A stretch of DNA of 64,000 nucleotides from Halogranum amylolyticum. Lineage in GTDB: Archaea; Halobacteriota; Halobacteria; Halobacteriales; Haloferacaceae. The position numbers were made by a program, and so were the translations under genes. The notes under the pieces are model-generated. The model was not told the origin of the DNA. It did no database searches and worked only from the letters and a program-made list of their open reading frames with translations. Of the stretch, positions 18,582-27,358 are shown piece after piece. Each line of letters opens with the position of its first letter. Within the stretch, counting starts at the first letter, position 1. The stretch lies in NCBI RefSeq assembly GCF_900110465.1, contig NZ_FODV01000006.1, positions 124,001 to 188,000 on the forward strand, written 5' to 3'.

Positions 18582-18611
18582 CTATAAATGATTTAGGTAC
18601 ACCTAAATCAT
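18582..18611 (+). promoter_or_regulatory. TATA box and DtxR/Idr-type iron operator before the iron ABC operon
   Basis: A TATA element (TATAAATG, 18583-18590) is followed by a perfect inverted repeat with 11-bp arms, ATGATTTAGGT (18588-18598) and ACCTAAATCAT (18601-18611), separated by AC. The core TTAGGT...ACCTAA resembles sites of DtxR-family metal regulators (SirR/Idr in haloarchaea). The palindrome ends 2 bp before the ATG at 18614, and the TATA lies about 27 bp before that ATG, so the transcript is probably leaderless and the operator covers the transcription start. Repression with bound iron would follow. Confidence 0.82.
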
Positions 18612-18613
18612 AC

Positions 18614-19798
18614 ATGAACGACGACGATAGGGAGCCACGGCTGCACGGTCGACGACGATTCCTCGCGGCGGGCGCGACGGTCGGAGCGACGGGCCTCGCG
18701 GGGTGTAGCAGTCTGCTGCCGTCCTCGGGGAACGACGGCGGCGACGGCGGTAGCGGGAACAGTACCGCCAACGGGACGGCGGGCGAGCAGATCGGCTCCG
18801 GTCGGTCGCCGTTCGGCGATCGGACCATCGAGGGCGGCGTCTCGATGAACGAGATGCCCGACCTCGAGGGCGAACTGACGCTCTACTCCGGCCGCGGCGA
18901 ACCGCTCGTCGGGACGCTCGTCGAGTTCATCGAGGATCTCTACCCGAACTTCACGGTCCAGCCGAAGTACGACTCGGCGATGAACCTCGTCAACCTCATC
19001 CAGACGGAGGGTGACAACAGCCCCGCCGACGTATTCTTCTCAGTCAACGCCGGGGCGCTCGGCCAGTTGAAGCAGGCCGGGCGGACGACGTCGCTCCCGG
19101 ACGAGGTGCTGGAGTTCGTCCCCGAACAGTTCCGCGACCCCGACGGCAACTGGGTCGGCACCTCCGGCCGCGCCCGGTCGGTGCCGTTCAACACCAACCA
19201 GTTCTCGAAGTCGGAGATCCCCGAGGACGTCATGGCGTTCCCCGAGACGGAGGCGTTCCGCGACAACCTCGGGTGGGCACCGACCTACTCCTCGTTCCAG
19301 GCGTTCGTCACGGCGATGCGCATCCTCGAGGGCGAGCAGGCGACGCGCCAGTGGCTCCAAGGGATGCAGGACCTCGGCGTCCAGTCGTACAACGACGAGT
19401 TCCTCGTCTCGCAGGCCGTCGCCGACGGCGAGATCGGTGCCGGCTTCGCGAACCACTACTACACGCTCCGGGTGCAGGCCGGACGTCGGAACCCGCCGAT
19501 CGACGTCGCGTTCACTCAGAACGACGCGGGCGCCATCTTCAACGTCGCCGGCGGTGCCGTCGTCAACAGCAGCGATCAGACGACGCTCGCCGCGAACTTC
19601 GTGCGCCATCTGCTGTCGGCGGAGGCGCAGGACTACTTCGCCCGCGAGACCTTCGAGTACCCACTGGTCCCCGAGATCGAACCGCTGGCGGAGCTACCGA
19701 ACATCGACGAGTTGAACCCACCCGAGGGGTTAGACCTCACCCAACTGTCGGATCTCCAGGGGACCGTCGAACTGCTGCGCGACGTCGGCGTCCTCTGA
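18614..19798 (+). CDS. Iron(III) ABC transporter substrate-binding lipoprotein
   Basis: A 394-residue binding protein of the FbpA/SfuA type. The N terminus has a Tat signal (RRRFLAAGATVGATGLAGC) ending in a lipobox with cysteine at about residue 33, then a Gly/Ser/Asn-rich spacer typical of haloarchaeal surface lipoproteins. The mature part begins EGELTLYSGRGEPLVGTLVEFIEDLYPNFTVQPKYDS, as in periplasmic ferric-binding proteins, and includes YSSFQAFVTAMR and NHYYTLR. The upstream metal-type operator supports iron as the ligand. It is followed 15 bp later by the permease gene. Confidence 0.9.
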   Translation: MNDDDREPRLHGRRRFLAAGATVGATGLAGCSSLLPSSGNDGGDGGSGNSTANGTAGEQIGSGRSPFGDRTIEGGVSMNEMPDLEGELTLYSGRGEPLVGTLVEFIEDLYPNFTVQPKYDSAMNLVNLIQTEGDNSPADVFFSVNAGALGQLKQAGRTTSLPDEVLEFVPEQFRDPDGNWVGTSGRARSVPFNTNQFSKSEIPEDVMAFPETEAFRDNLGWAPTYSSFQAFVTAMRILEGEQATRQWLQGMQDLGVQSYNDEFLVSQAVADGEIGAGFANHYYTLRVQAGRRNPPIDVAFTQNDAGAIFNVAGGAVVNSSDQTTLAANFVRHLLSAEAQDYFARETFEYPLVPEIEPLAELPNIDELNPPEGLDLTQLSDLQGTVELLRDVGVL

Positions 19799-19813
19799 GA
19801 ACGACTGACAACG

Positions 19814-21439
19814 ATGGCGACGGACCAACAGACCGGGACGACGGCGAACGACGGACGGACAGATAACCTGCCGCTGGCACCGACGGTCGCCAGTGCGGCC
19901 GTCGCTGCGGCGGTGTTGCTCCCGCTCGTCTGGCTGGTCAAGAACGCGCTCCAGGTCGGACTCGAAGAGGCGCTGGCGCTGACGTTCCGACCGCAGACGC
20001 TGGACGTCTTCGTCAACAGCGCGCTGCTCGTGACGGCCGTCACCGTCGCGTCGGTGCTCCTCGGCGTCCCGCTGGCGTATCTCACCGTCCGTACCGACCT
20101 CCCGTTCAAGAAGTTCTGGACCGTCGCCGTCTCGCTCCCGCTCGTCATCCCGAGCTACATCGGCGCGTTCGCGTTCGTCTCGGCGTTCGGTCCGCAGGGG
20201 TCGTTCCAGCGATTGCTCGCGCCGCTGGGCGTCGAGCGCCTACCGGAGATCTACGGCTTCGTCGGCGCGAGTCTGGTGCTCACGCTCTACACCTACCCCT
20301 ACGTCTACATCACGACGCGGGCGGCGCTGAAGTCGATGGACACGACGCTGATCGACGCCGCGCGGACGCTCGAACACACGCGCTGGGAGGCGTTCAAGCG
20401 CGTGACCGCGCCGCAGATCCGCCCGGCCGTCGCCGCCGGCGCGTTGCTCGTCGCACTCTACGCACTGTCAGACTTCGGGACGCCCGCGATCATGCGGTTC
20501 AACGCGTTCACGCGGGTTATCTACGTCGAGTTCAACAGTTTCAACCGCGACCTCGCGGCGCTGCTGTCGCTCCAACTGGTCGGCGTGACGTTCCTCGTCC
20601 TCGCACTCGAGTCGCGCATCCGCGGCGACCAACCGCTTCACTCGGGGCGACAGGGCGGTCGCACGGGCGACGTCGCCCGCCTCGGGAAGTGGAAGCTCCC
20701 GGCGCTCGGGTTCTGCGCCGCCGTCTCCGGACTCGCGCTCGTCGTTCCCGTCGGCATCCTCTTCGTGTGGTTCACACGGGGAGTCGGCGACGTCGGGGGG
20801 GGACTGGCGTTCGAGTTGACCTACGTGGTGAACTCGGTCGGCGTGTCGGCCGCCGCGGCGGTCGTGGCGACGGCGTTGGGGCTGCCGGTCGCGTACCTCG
20901 CAGCCCGCCACCGATCGCGACTCGCAGACGCGTTCGAGCGGTCGACCTACGTCGGTTACGCGGTTCCGGGCGTCGTGCTCGGCCTCGCGCTGGTCTACCT
21001 CGGGACGCAGTTGGAGATCGGCGGTGAGGTGCCGCTGTATCAGACCGTCTACCTGCTCGTCTTCGCCTACCTCGTCCGGTTCCTGCCGCAGGCGGTCGGG
21101 TCGATGCGCGCCTCCTTCCTCCGGGTCAACCCGGCGCTCCCCGAGGCGGCGCGGACGCTCGGGCGCACCTCGGCGGGTGCGTTCCGCGAGGTGACGATGC
21201 CGCTCGTCGCACCCGGCGTCGTCGGCGGCGCGGCGCTCGTCTTCCTCACGACGATGAAGGAACTACCGGCGACGCTGTTGCTCTCGCCGCCGGGGTTCCG
21301 GACGCTCGTCACGCAGGTGTGGGCGGCACACGAACAGGGCTACTTCGGAGAGGCGGCGATGCCGGCGCTCATCTTGCTGTTCGTGTCGGGGCTGTCGATG
21401 CTGGTCATCCTCTCACAGGAGGGATACGATGTCAAGTGA
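19814..21439 (+). CDS. Iron(III) ABC transporter permease (double-length)
   Basis: A 541-residue permease with about twelve hydrophobic helices arranged as two BPD_transp_1 repeats, the layout of FbpB/SfuB. The EAA-type cytoplasmic loops are visible twice: TLIDAARTLEHTRWEAFKRVTAPQIRPA and ALPEAARTLGRTSAGAFREVTMPLVAP. It forms the membrane channel for the binding protein encoded upstream and the ATPase encoded downstream. The end overlaps the ATPase start by 11 bp, indicating coupled translation. Confidence 0.92.
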   Translation: MATDQQTGTTANDGRTDNLPLAPTVASAAVAAAVLLPLVWLVKNALQVGLEEALALTFRPQTLDVFVNSALLVTAVTVASVLLGVPLAYLTVRTDLPFKKFWTVAVSLPLVIPSYIGAFAFVSAFGPQGSFQRLLAPLGVERLPEIYGFVGASLVLTLYTYPYVYITTRAALKSMDTTLIDAARTLEHTRWEAFKRVTAPQIRPAVAAGALLVALYALSDFGTPAIMRFNAFTRVIYVEFNSFNRDLAALLSLQLVGVTFLVLALESRIRGDQPLHSGRQGGRTGDVARLGKWKLPALGFCAAVSGLALVVPVGILFVWFTRGVGDVGGGLAFELTYVVNSVGVSAAAAVVATALGLPVAYLAARHRSRLADAFERSTYVGYAVPGVVLGLALVYLGTQLEIGGEVPLYQTVYLLVFAYLVRFLPQAVGSMRASFLRVNPALPEAARTLGRTSAGAFREVTMPLVAPGVVGGAALVFLTTMKELPATLLLSPPGFRTLVTQVWAAHEQGYFGEAAMPALILLFVSGLSMLVILSQEGYDVK

Positions 21440-22568
21440 ACTCGAACACCGAACCAACGTACTGAAAGGTGAACCGACTGACGACGCCGTCCTCGAACTC
21501 GACGGCGTGACGAAACGCTACGGCCAGGAGACGGTCATCGACGATCTCTCACTGTCGGTCCGAGAGGGAGAGATCCTCACCCTGCTCGGCCCCTCGGGCT
21601 GTGGGAAGACGACGACGCTCCGCCTCGTCGCGGGGCTCGAACGGCCGGACGGTGGCGAGATCCGCCTGAACGGGAACCCCGTCTCCCGACCCGGCGAGTT
21701 CGTCCCGCCCGAACAGCGGGGGATCGGCGTCGTCTTCCAGGAGTTCGCGCTGTTCCCGCATCTCACTGCCCGCGAGAACATCGCCTTCGGGCTCAACGAG
21801 TGGTCGAAACGCGAGCGGCGCGAGCGCGTCGACGAACTGCTCGACCTCGTCGATCTCGAGGCGCAGGGCGACTCCTACCCCGACCAGCTCTCGGGCGGCC
21901 AGCAACAACGGGTTGCCCTCGCCCGGTCGCTCGCTCCCGAACCCGCGATGATCCTGCTCGACGAACCGTTCTCGAACCTCGACGTCGACCTCCGGGTGCA
22001 GATGCGCGAGGAGGTGCGTCGCATCCTGAAGAAAGCGGGCGTTACCGCCGTCTCCGTCACACACGACCAGGAGGAGGCGATGTCCATCTCCGACCGCGTC
22101 GCCGTCGTCAACGACGGTCGAATCGAACAGATCGGCGACCCTGAAGGCGTGTTCCAACACCCCGAGTCGCGGTTCGTCGCCTCCTTCCTCGGCCACGCGA
22201 GTTTCCTCTCGGGGTACGTCAACGGCGACGACGTCGAGACCGACCTCGGGACCGTCCCGCGCGAACAGATCCACGGTCTCGCCCCCGAGTACGACAAGAG
22301 CCGCATCGACGTCCTCGTCCGCCCGGACGACGTGATCGCGACCCCTGCGAAGAACGGCGACGCCCACGGGCACGTCGTCCAGCGGCGCTACCTCGGGCCG
22401 ACCATCCTCTACGAAGTCGAACTGGACAACGGCGACAGCGTCCAGTGCATGCACAACCACGACGACACGGTGCCGCTCGACGCCGACGTCGCCGTGGCCG
22501 TCAACGCCGACCACGAGCTGTCGTGGTTCCCGCACGGCCAGCGTACGGCGGTCCACTCGAGCGACTGA
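21429..22568 (+). CDS. Iron(III) ABC transporter ATP-binding protein
   Basis: A 379-residue ATPase of the FbpC type that powers iron import. Motifs are Walker A GPSGCGKTTT, Q-loop VVFQEFALFPHLTARENIAFGL, signature LSGGQQQRVALARSLA, Walker B MILLDEPFSNLD and the H-loop VTHDQEEAM. After about residue 250 comes a C-terminal TOBE-like regulatory region. The start codon lies inside the permease gene. It completes a binding protein-permease-ATPase operon under the iron-type operator. Confidence 0.93.
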   Translation: MSSELEHRTNVLKGEPTDDAVLELDGVTKRYGQETVIDDLSLSVREGEILTLLGPSGCGKTTTLRLVAGLERPDGGEIRLNGNPVSRPGEFVPPEQRGIGVVFQEFALFPHLTARENIAFGLNEWSKRERRERVDELLDLVDLEAQGDSYPDQLSGGQQQRVALARSLAPEPAMILLDEPFSNLDVDLRVQMREEVRRILKKAGVTAVSVTHDQEEAMSISDRVAVVNDGRIEQIGDPEGVFQHPESRFVASFLGHASFLSGYVNGDDVETDLGTVPREQIHGLAPEYDKSRIDVLVRPDDVIATPAKNGDAHGHVVQRRYLGPTILYEVELDNGDSVQCMHNHDDTVPLDADVAVAVNADHELSWFPHGQRTAVHSSD

Positions 22569-22571
22569 CGG

Positions 22572-24743
22572 ATGAAAAGAGAGCGTCGGCAGCGACGGTT
22601 CGCCCTCCTCGGTCTCGTCGTCGCGCTGCTGGCCGGCATCGCCGTCTACGTCCTCGCGACCAACCTCTTTCCGTACCACTCGGTCAACGACGACGAGGGC
22701 GTCTACCTCCTGCAGGCGTCGATGCTGCTGGAGGGACAGCTGTTTCTCTACCCCGGCCGGCTCGCGGAGGTGGTCCGCCCGTGGTTCTTCGTCGTCGCGG
22801 ACGCGCCGACGGAGGTCGGCGGCGTCGAGATGTACGGCAAGTACTCCCCCGTCGTCCCCGCCGTCTTCGCGCTCTCGAAGGCGCTGACCGGCCGGTTCGA
22901 CGTCGTCCTCGGCGTCGTCGCCGCCGGCAACGCCGCGCTCGTCTACGGGCTGACGGCGCAGGCGTTCGACCGGCAGACGGGCGCGCTCTCGACGCTCGTC
23001 CTCCTCGGATCACCGCTGTTTCTCGTCACCTCCGCGACGTTCCTCTCGTACGCGCCGGCGACGTTCTTCAACCTCCTGTTCGGCTTCGCGTACGTCCGGG
23101 CGGCCCGCCGCGAGAGTCTCCCCTGGAGTGTGGTCGCGGGGACCGCCATCGGCGTCGTGTTCTTCGCGCGGTCGTACACGGCGGTGCTGTTCGCGCTCCC
23201 CTTCATTGGCCACACGCTGGTGTCGCTGTGGCGGGCGTGGAAGGCCGAGGAGTTCGGCCCGGTGTTCGGGCGGTATCTCGGTATCGCCGTCCCCGGTCTC
23301 TGCTTCGTCGGCGCGACGCTCGCGTACAACGCCGTCGTGACGGGCGACCCGCTGGTCTTCCCCTACGCGGCGTTCGCCCCGGCGGACGGCGTCGGCTTCG
23401 GCCGCCGCGAGATCCTCGGCTACGAGCGGCACTACACCCCCGCCTTGGCCGTCGAGACGACCGTCCGACTGCTCGCGCTGTTCGCGACGAAGTGGACCAC
23501 GGCCGGCCTCGTCGGGACGCTGGGGTTCCTCCTCGGTCTCGGGGTGACGATCCGGCGGGCGTTCGCGGGTCCGGCGTCCGCACGGCGACCCTCGCCGCTC
23601 TCGAAGCGGGGACGGGCGGCCGCTCGGATGCCCGACCGCGAGGTGCAACTCGTCCTCGCAGGGCTGGTCGCGAGCGTCGTCCTCGGCAACGTCTACTTCT
23701 GGGGGACGTTGAACGGGATGCGCAACGAACTGATCGACCTGCTCGGGCCGTTCTACCACTTCGATCTCCTCCTGCCGCTGTCGGCGTTCACGGCCGTCGG
23801 GGCGCTCACGGTCGTCCGGACGCTCCGTCGCGAGGCGCGAGCGCGGTTCTCCCCGGCGGAGGTCCGCGGCGTCCTGCTTCTCGCGCTCGTCGTCTCCGCG
23901 CCCGTCGTCGCCACCGCCGAGGCGCAGGTGCTCTCGGAGCCGTTCGCCGAGAACGGCCAGCGGACGGCGAATCTCGCGGCCACCTACGAACCGCTCGTCG
24001 AGACCGAGTTCGACGACGCCGTGGTCTTCCTCCCCGACCCCTACGGCGACTGGCAGCAGCATCCGTTCCAGTACCTCCGCAACGACCCCGGGTTCGACGG
24101 CGACGTCCTCTACGTGCTCGACGGCGGACCGGACCGGGACGTGGAGACGTTGAACGTCGCCGCGAACCGGACGCCGTACCGGTTCACCTACCGGGGCGAG
24201 TGGACCGGCGCGGTCGACCCGGTGACGCCGCGGCTCCAGCAGCTGGACGTCTTGGAAGGCCAGCGGGTGAACGCGACGTCGACGCTCGGCGTGCCCGCCC
24301 GCGCCACGTCTGCGACGGTCCGCCTCGAGAGCGAGACGGGGTACGCCCGCTACGACGTCGGCGGCGTGGAGCCCGAGGGGTCGCTGACCGTCGAGTGGAC
24401 GCTGACGCCCGACGGCGCGCGGGTGACGAACCTCCCGGCAGCGACCGACCCGGCGCAGGTCGCGACACCGGACGGCGCGAGCGAGGTCGACCTCGTCGTC
24501 ACCTTCGTCACCCAGTCGGGGGCGACGGTGACCTACCGGCAGGAGGCGACCGTCGACGCGAGTGGAGACGAAATTCGCGTCGTCTGGCCGCCGGAGACGC
24601 GGGTGTGCTCGTTGACGACGGAGTGCGGCACGGAGGGGACGTACGTCGGCCCGGCCGGTGACTACGTGTCGGGCGTGTCGGTCGAGACGGACGCGCGAGT
24701 CGCGGGCGAGACCGACGTGCAAGTCGTAAACGAGACGGCGTGA
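22572..24743 (+). CDS. GT-C-like polytopic membrane glycosyltransferase (PMT/ArnT-like)
   Basis: A 723-residue protein starting 3 bp after the ATPase stop. The first two thirds hold about ten or more hydrophobic helices; the first loop contains HSVNDDEGVYLLQ, matching the acidic motif of PMT/ArnT-type GT-C enzymes that use lipid-linked sugars. Residues from about 460 on form a soluble, probably extracellular beta-rich region, with repeated TVRLES and TVEWTLTPDG-like strands. Such proteins glycosylate surface proteins or lipids in other haloarchaea. Its tight attachment to an iron operon is unexpected; it may be co-transcribed without a shared function. Acceptor and donor are unknown. Confidence 0.72.
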   Translation: MKRERRQRRFALLGLVVALLAGIAVYVLATNLFPYHSVNDDEGVYLLQASMLLEGQLFLYPGRLAEVVRPWFFVVADAPTEVGGVEMYGKYSPVVPAVFALSKALTGRFDVVLGVVAAGNAALVYGLTAQAFDRQTGALSTLVLLGSPLFLVTSATFLSYAPATFFNLLFGFAYVRAARRESLPWSVVAGTAIGVVFFARSYTAVLFALPFIGHTLVSLWRAWKAEEFGPVFGRYLGIAVPGLCFVGATLAYNAVVTGDPLVFPYAAFAPADGVGFGRREILGYERHYTPALAVETTVRLLALFATKWTTAGLVGTLGFLLGLGVTIRRAFAGPASARRPSPLSKRGRAAARMPDREVQLVLAGLVASVVLGNVYFWGTLNGMRNELIDLLGPFYHFDLLLPLSAFTAVGALTVVRTLRREARARFSPAEVRGVLLLALVVSAPVVATAEAQVLSEPFAENGQRTANLAATYEPLVETEFDDAVVFLPDPYGDWQQHPFQYLRNDPGFDGDVLYVLDGGPDRDVETLNVAANRTPYRFTYRGEWTGAVDPVTPRLQQLDVLEGQRVNATSTLGVPARATSATVRLESETGYARYDVGGVEPEGSLTVEWTLTPDGARVTNLPAATDPAQVATPDGASEVDLVVTFVTQSGATVTYRQEATVDASGDEIRVVWPPETRVCSLTTECGTEGTYVGPAGDYVSGVSVETDARVAGETDVQVVNETA

Positions 24744-24881
24744 GACGGGGCCGCTTTTGAGGCGCGCGAGTCGACAGCGCGTCCCCCTTTCGAGAGACAC
24801 AACCGCTCGATAGCAAGAGAGTGAGAAACTACGAATCTCCCCTACACCCCCTACATAATACGACGGAGAGGGGAGCGAACG

Positions 24882-27290
24882 CTACAACTCGCGCGTCCAG
24901 ACGACGGCCTGACTGTTCGACAGTTCGAACTCGTCCGCATCCTCGTCGACGCCCGGCGCGGCCAGTTCGACGTCCCACCCCTCGGTCGCGACGGGGACCG
25001 CGATCTGCTCGCGCAGCGATGCGGGTGACACCGTCACTGGAACGCCCTCCATGTTGGCGGCGAACAGCACCTGTTCGTCGCCGTCGGGCGACTCGCGTAG
25101 CCCGTAGTAGAGGACGGTCCCCTCCGTCGGGTGGACGTAGCCGAAGTCCTCGCGGTCGTAGTCGAGATCCGCCAGCAACCACTCGCGCTCGTGGCGGAAC
25201 TCGCGGACAGAGAGGTCGAAGGCGGTGCGGTCGTCGTCCTGCGAGTCGTGCCAGTGCGCCAGATTCGCGAAGTCGTGGACGTCCCGCATCCACGCGTAGG
25301 CGTAGGCTTCGAGGTCCGCCGGCGAGAGGTCGTCGCCGAACGGCTGGTCGATCGCCGACAGCATCGCGGCCATCACGTCGAGGTCGTAGTTCGTCGCGTC
25401 GACGGCCGCCGAGAGCGCGTTCATGAACGTCCGCAGTTCGTCGCGGCTCTCGAAGCCGAGCTCTTTGATCCGCTGGAAGTGCGTCGGGTTCTGGAAGTCC
25501 TGCGGGCGCACCTGCCAGTAGAGGAACTTCGACTCGTCGGCGACGACCTTCACGTTCCAGACGGAGTCGGTGTCGCGCATGAACCCCCACGGCGCACGCA
25601 TGTTGGCGTGGACGAAGTCCATCGGGACGCCCGGGAGCATGCAGTGAAACAGCATCGACGACGCCGGGTTGTCGTAGGCCTCGTCGAGCGTTTCTGGTAA
25701 CGTTTCGCCGAGGTAGGGGTTCACCGGCGACTGGTTGAACTCCACCGTCGGGTCGATCTGCGTCCCGCGGCGGACGGTGTCGTGGTTGGCGACGCCGGTC
25801 AGCCAGTTACCGCCGAAGTCCGCCACCTCTCGGACGCGCCACCACTTCGTCGCCCAGAACGTCAGCAGGGCGGGGGTGTTGTGCGCGAACGTGATGGGCG
25901 ACCACTGGAACGAGTGGGGGTGCTGTTCGATGAGCGCGCGGTAAGAGGAAGCGAGTTCCCAGTCCTCGCGCGGCCACGGCCGGCCGTCCTCGTAGATCAT
26001 CCACGGACGGTACTTCTGACCCGCGACCTCCTGGACGATCTCGTCCATCTCGGCCAGATAGTCGTCGTCGTGGACGCTCTCTTCTAACTCTTCGTCCCAG
26101 TTGGTGAAGTCCTGTGCGCCGTCGACACGGATGCCGTCCGCACCGAAGTCCATCTTCCGGCGCTGCATCTCCAGGAGGACCGCGCGGACGACTGGGTGGG
26201 GGTACTCCAGTTCCTGGCCGTACATCCCCGGTCCCTCGAAGTAGTAGTCGTTGAGCAGTTTCAGCCCGCCGTTGTCGGAGTGGCCGAGTGCGACGTCGAA
26301 GACGATGCGGATGGGGTCGGGGAGGTTGTGGCAGGTGGCGATGAAGTCGACCAGTTCGTCGGGGCGACCGGTCTCGAGGATAGCGGGGTTGGTCGCCGAG
26401 AACGCCGAGATGACGATGTCGTACCCCCAGTTGATCATCTCCGGGCGGTCGACGGCGACCTCGACTTCGCTGGCCTCGGGGTCGTCGGTCTCGACGGACC
26501 AGAACTCGTGGAGCTCCTCGTTCTCGGTGATCGGTTCGACCGGCATCACCTGGATGGCGTCGTAGCCGACGAAGTTGCGCTCGGCGGGCGTCAGATCGTC
26601 GCCCGCGCGGCGTTTCTCGCCGATCGTCTCGTACTGCCGGGCGAGACCGCCGAGCGACCCGGCCTCCGTGGCGGTCCCGGGGTGGATCTCCAGCATACTC
26701 GTCGCCGGGTCGACGCGCGGAACGCCGTCGTCCTCGGACGTCGGGATGCGCTCCGCGTCCGTACCGAAGGCCTGGAAGTACTCGCTGTCGGCGCGCTCCT
26801 CGTCCAGTCGCTCCATGTCGTACAGCTCTGCGGGCGCGAACGCCCCGAACGGGACGGAGTAAGCGAGTGGGTCGGGGATCGTCTGCCACTCGCCGTCGTG
26901 CTGGTAGGTGAGTCGGTAGAGCGACCCGAGCTGCTCGCGGGTGCCGGGACGCATCCCGGAGACGACGCCCCAGTGGAACTCGCCGTTGCGACGCAGCGGG
27001 ACGCGCTCGCGGTGGAACGTGAGACTGTCGTGGCCGTACGGCTCGACCCCGTCGGTCGGCGTGAGAACTTCGAGGTAGACGTCGCCTTCGGAGACGCCCT
27101 CGTCGAGCAGTTCGGGCGTCCAGAAGCCGACCTCGGCGTGGCCGTCGGTGTAGTGTGCGCCGAGGCGGGTGACGATCTCCTTCATCGCCTCGAACTCTCG
27201 GTCGTGGCTGGCGAGGACGTCGTCGTGCCAGTCGACGAGGTCGGCGGTTCGGTCTTCGAGTAGGCTGCACTCTCCGTAGGTGTGGCTCAT
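24882..27290 (-). CDS. GH13 glycoside hydrolase, glucosylglycerol hydrolase-like
   Basis: An 802-residue GH13-superfamily enzyme. After an N-terminal region of about 160 residues comes a barrel with the four usual regions: FDVALGHSDN, DGIRVDGAQDF (nucleophile Asp), MIYEDGRPW (acid/base Glu) and VANHDTVRRG (second Asp). The long insertions and the beginning of the barrel, VGYDAIQVMPVEPITEN, match proteins annotated as glucosylglycerol hydrolase (GghA) in haloarchaea, though cutting of other alpha-glucosides cannot be excluded. The ATG at 27290 (MSHTYGECSLL) is used; longer in-frame sequence is Arg-rich and not family-like. It follows the amylase gene by 68 bp on the same strand, so an operon is likely. 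Confidence 0.78.
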   Translation of the reverse strand: MSHTYGECSLLEDRTADLVDWHDDVLASHDREFEAMKEIVTRLGAHYTDGHAEVGFWTPELLDEGVSEGDVYLEVLTPTDGVEPYGHDSLTFHRERVPLRRNGEFHWGVVSGMRPGTREQLGSLYRLTYQHDGEWQTIPDPLAYSVPFGAFAPAELYDMERLDEERADSEYFQAFGTDAERIPTSEDDGVPRVDPATSMLEIHPGTATEAGSLGGLARQYETIGEKRRAGDDLTPAERNFVGYDAIQVMPVEPITENEELHEFWSVETDDPEASEVEVAVDRPEMINWGYDIVISAFSATNPAILETGRPDELVDFIATCHNLPDPIRIVFDVALGHSDNGGLKLLNDYYFEGPGMYGQELEYPHPVVRAVLLEMQRRKMDFGADGIRVDGAQDFTNWDEELEESVHDDDYLAEMDEIVQEVAGQKYRPWMIYEDGRPWPREDWELASSYRALIEQHPHSFQWSPITFAHNTPALLTFWATKWWRVREVADFGGNWLTGVANHDTVRRGTQIDPTVEFNQSPVNPYLGETLPETLDEAYDNPASSMLFHCMLPGVPMDFVHANMRAPWGFMRDTDSVWNVKVVADESKFLYWQVRPQDFQNPTHFQRIKELGFESRDELRTFMNALSAAVDATNYDLDVMAAMLSAIDQPFGDDLSPADLEAYAYAWMRDVHDFANLAHWHDSQDDDRTAFDLSVREFRHEREWLLADLDYDREDFGYVHPTEGTVLYYGLRESPDGDEQVLFAANMEGVPVTVSPASLREQIAVPVATEGWDVELAAPGVDEDADEFELSNSQAVVWTREL

Positions 27291-27358
27291 GTGGTGGTGT
27301 CTGTGTCGCTGAATGTGGTCTGTCGGCGGTGCAACGGAAGAACGGGGTGAGGCTGTCC

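Noticed and set aside
22445..24661. A 738-residue plus-strand frame overlapping the iron ATPase end and the glycosyltransferase
   Set aside because: It is an alternative-frame shadow, extremely Arg-rich; the frames with ABC and GT-C motifs are the real ones.
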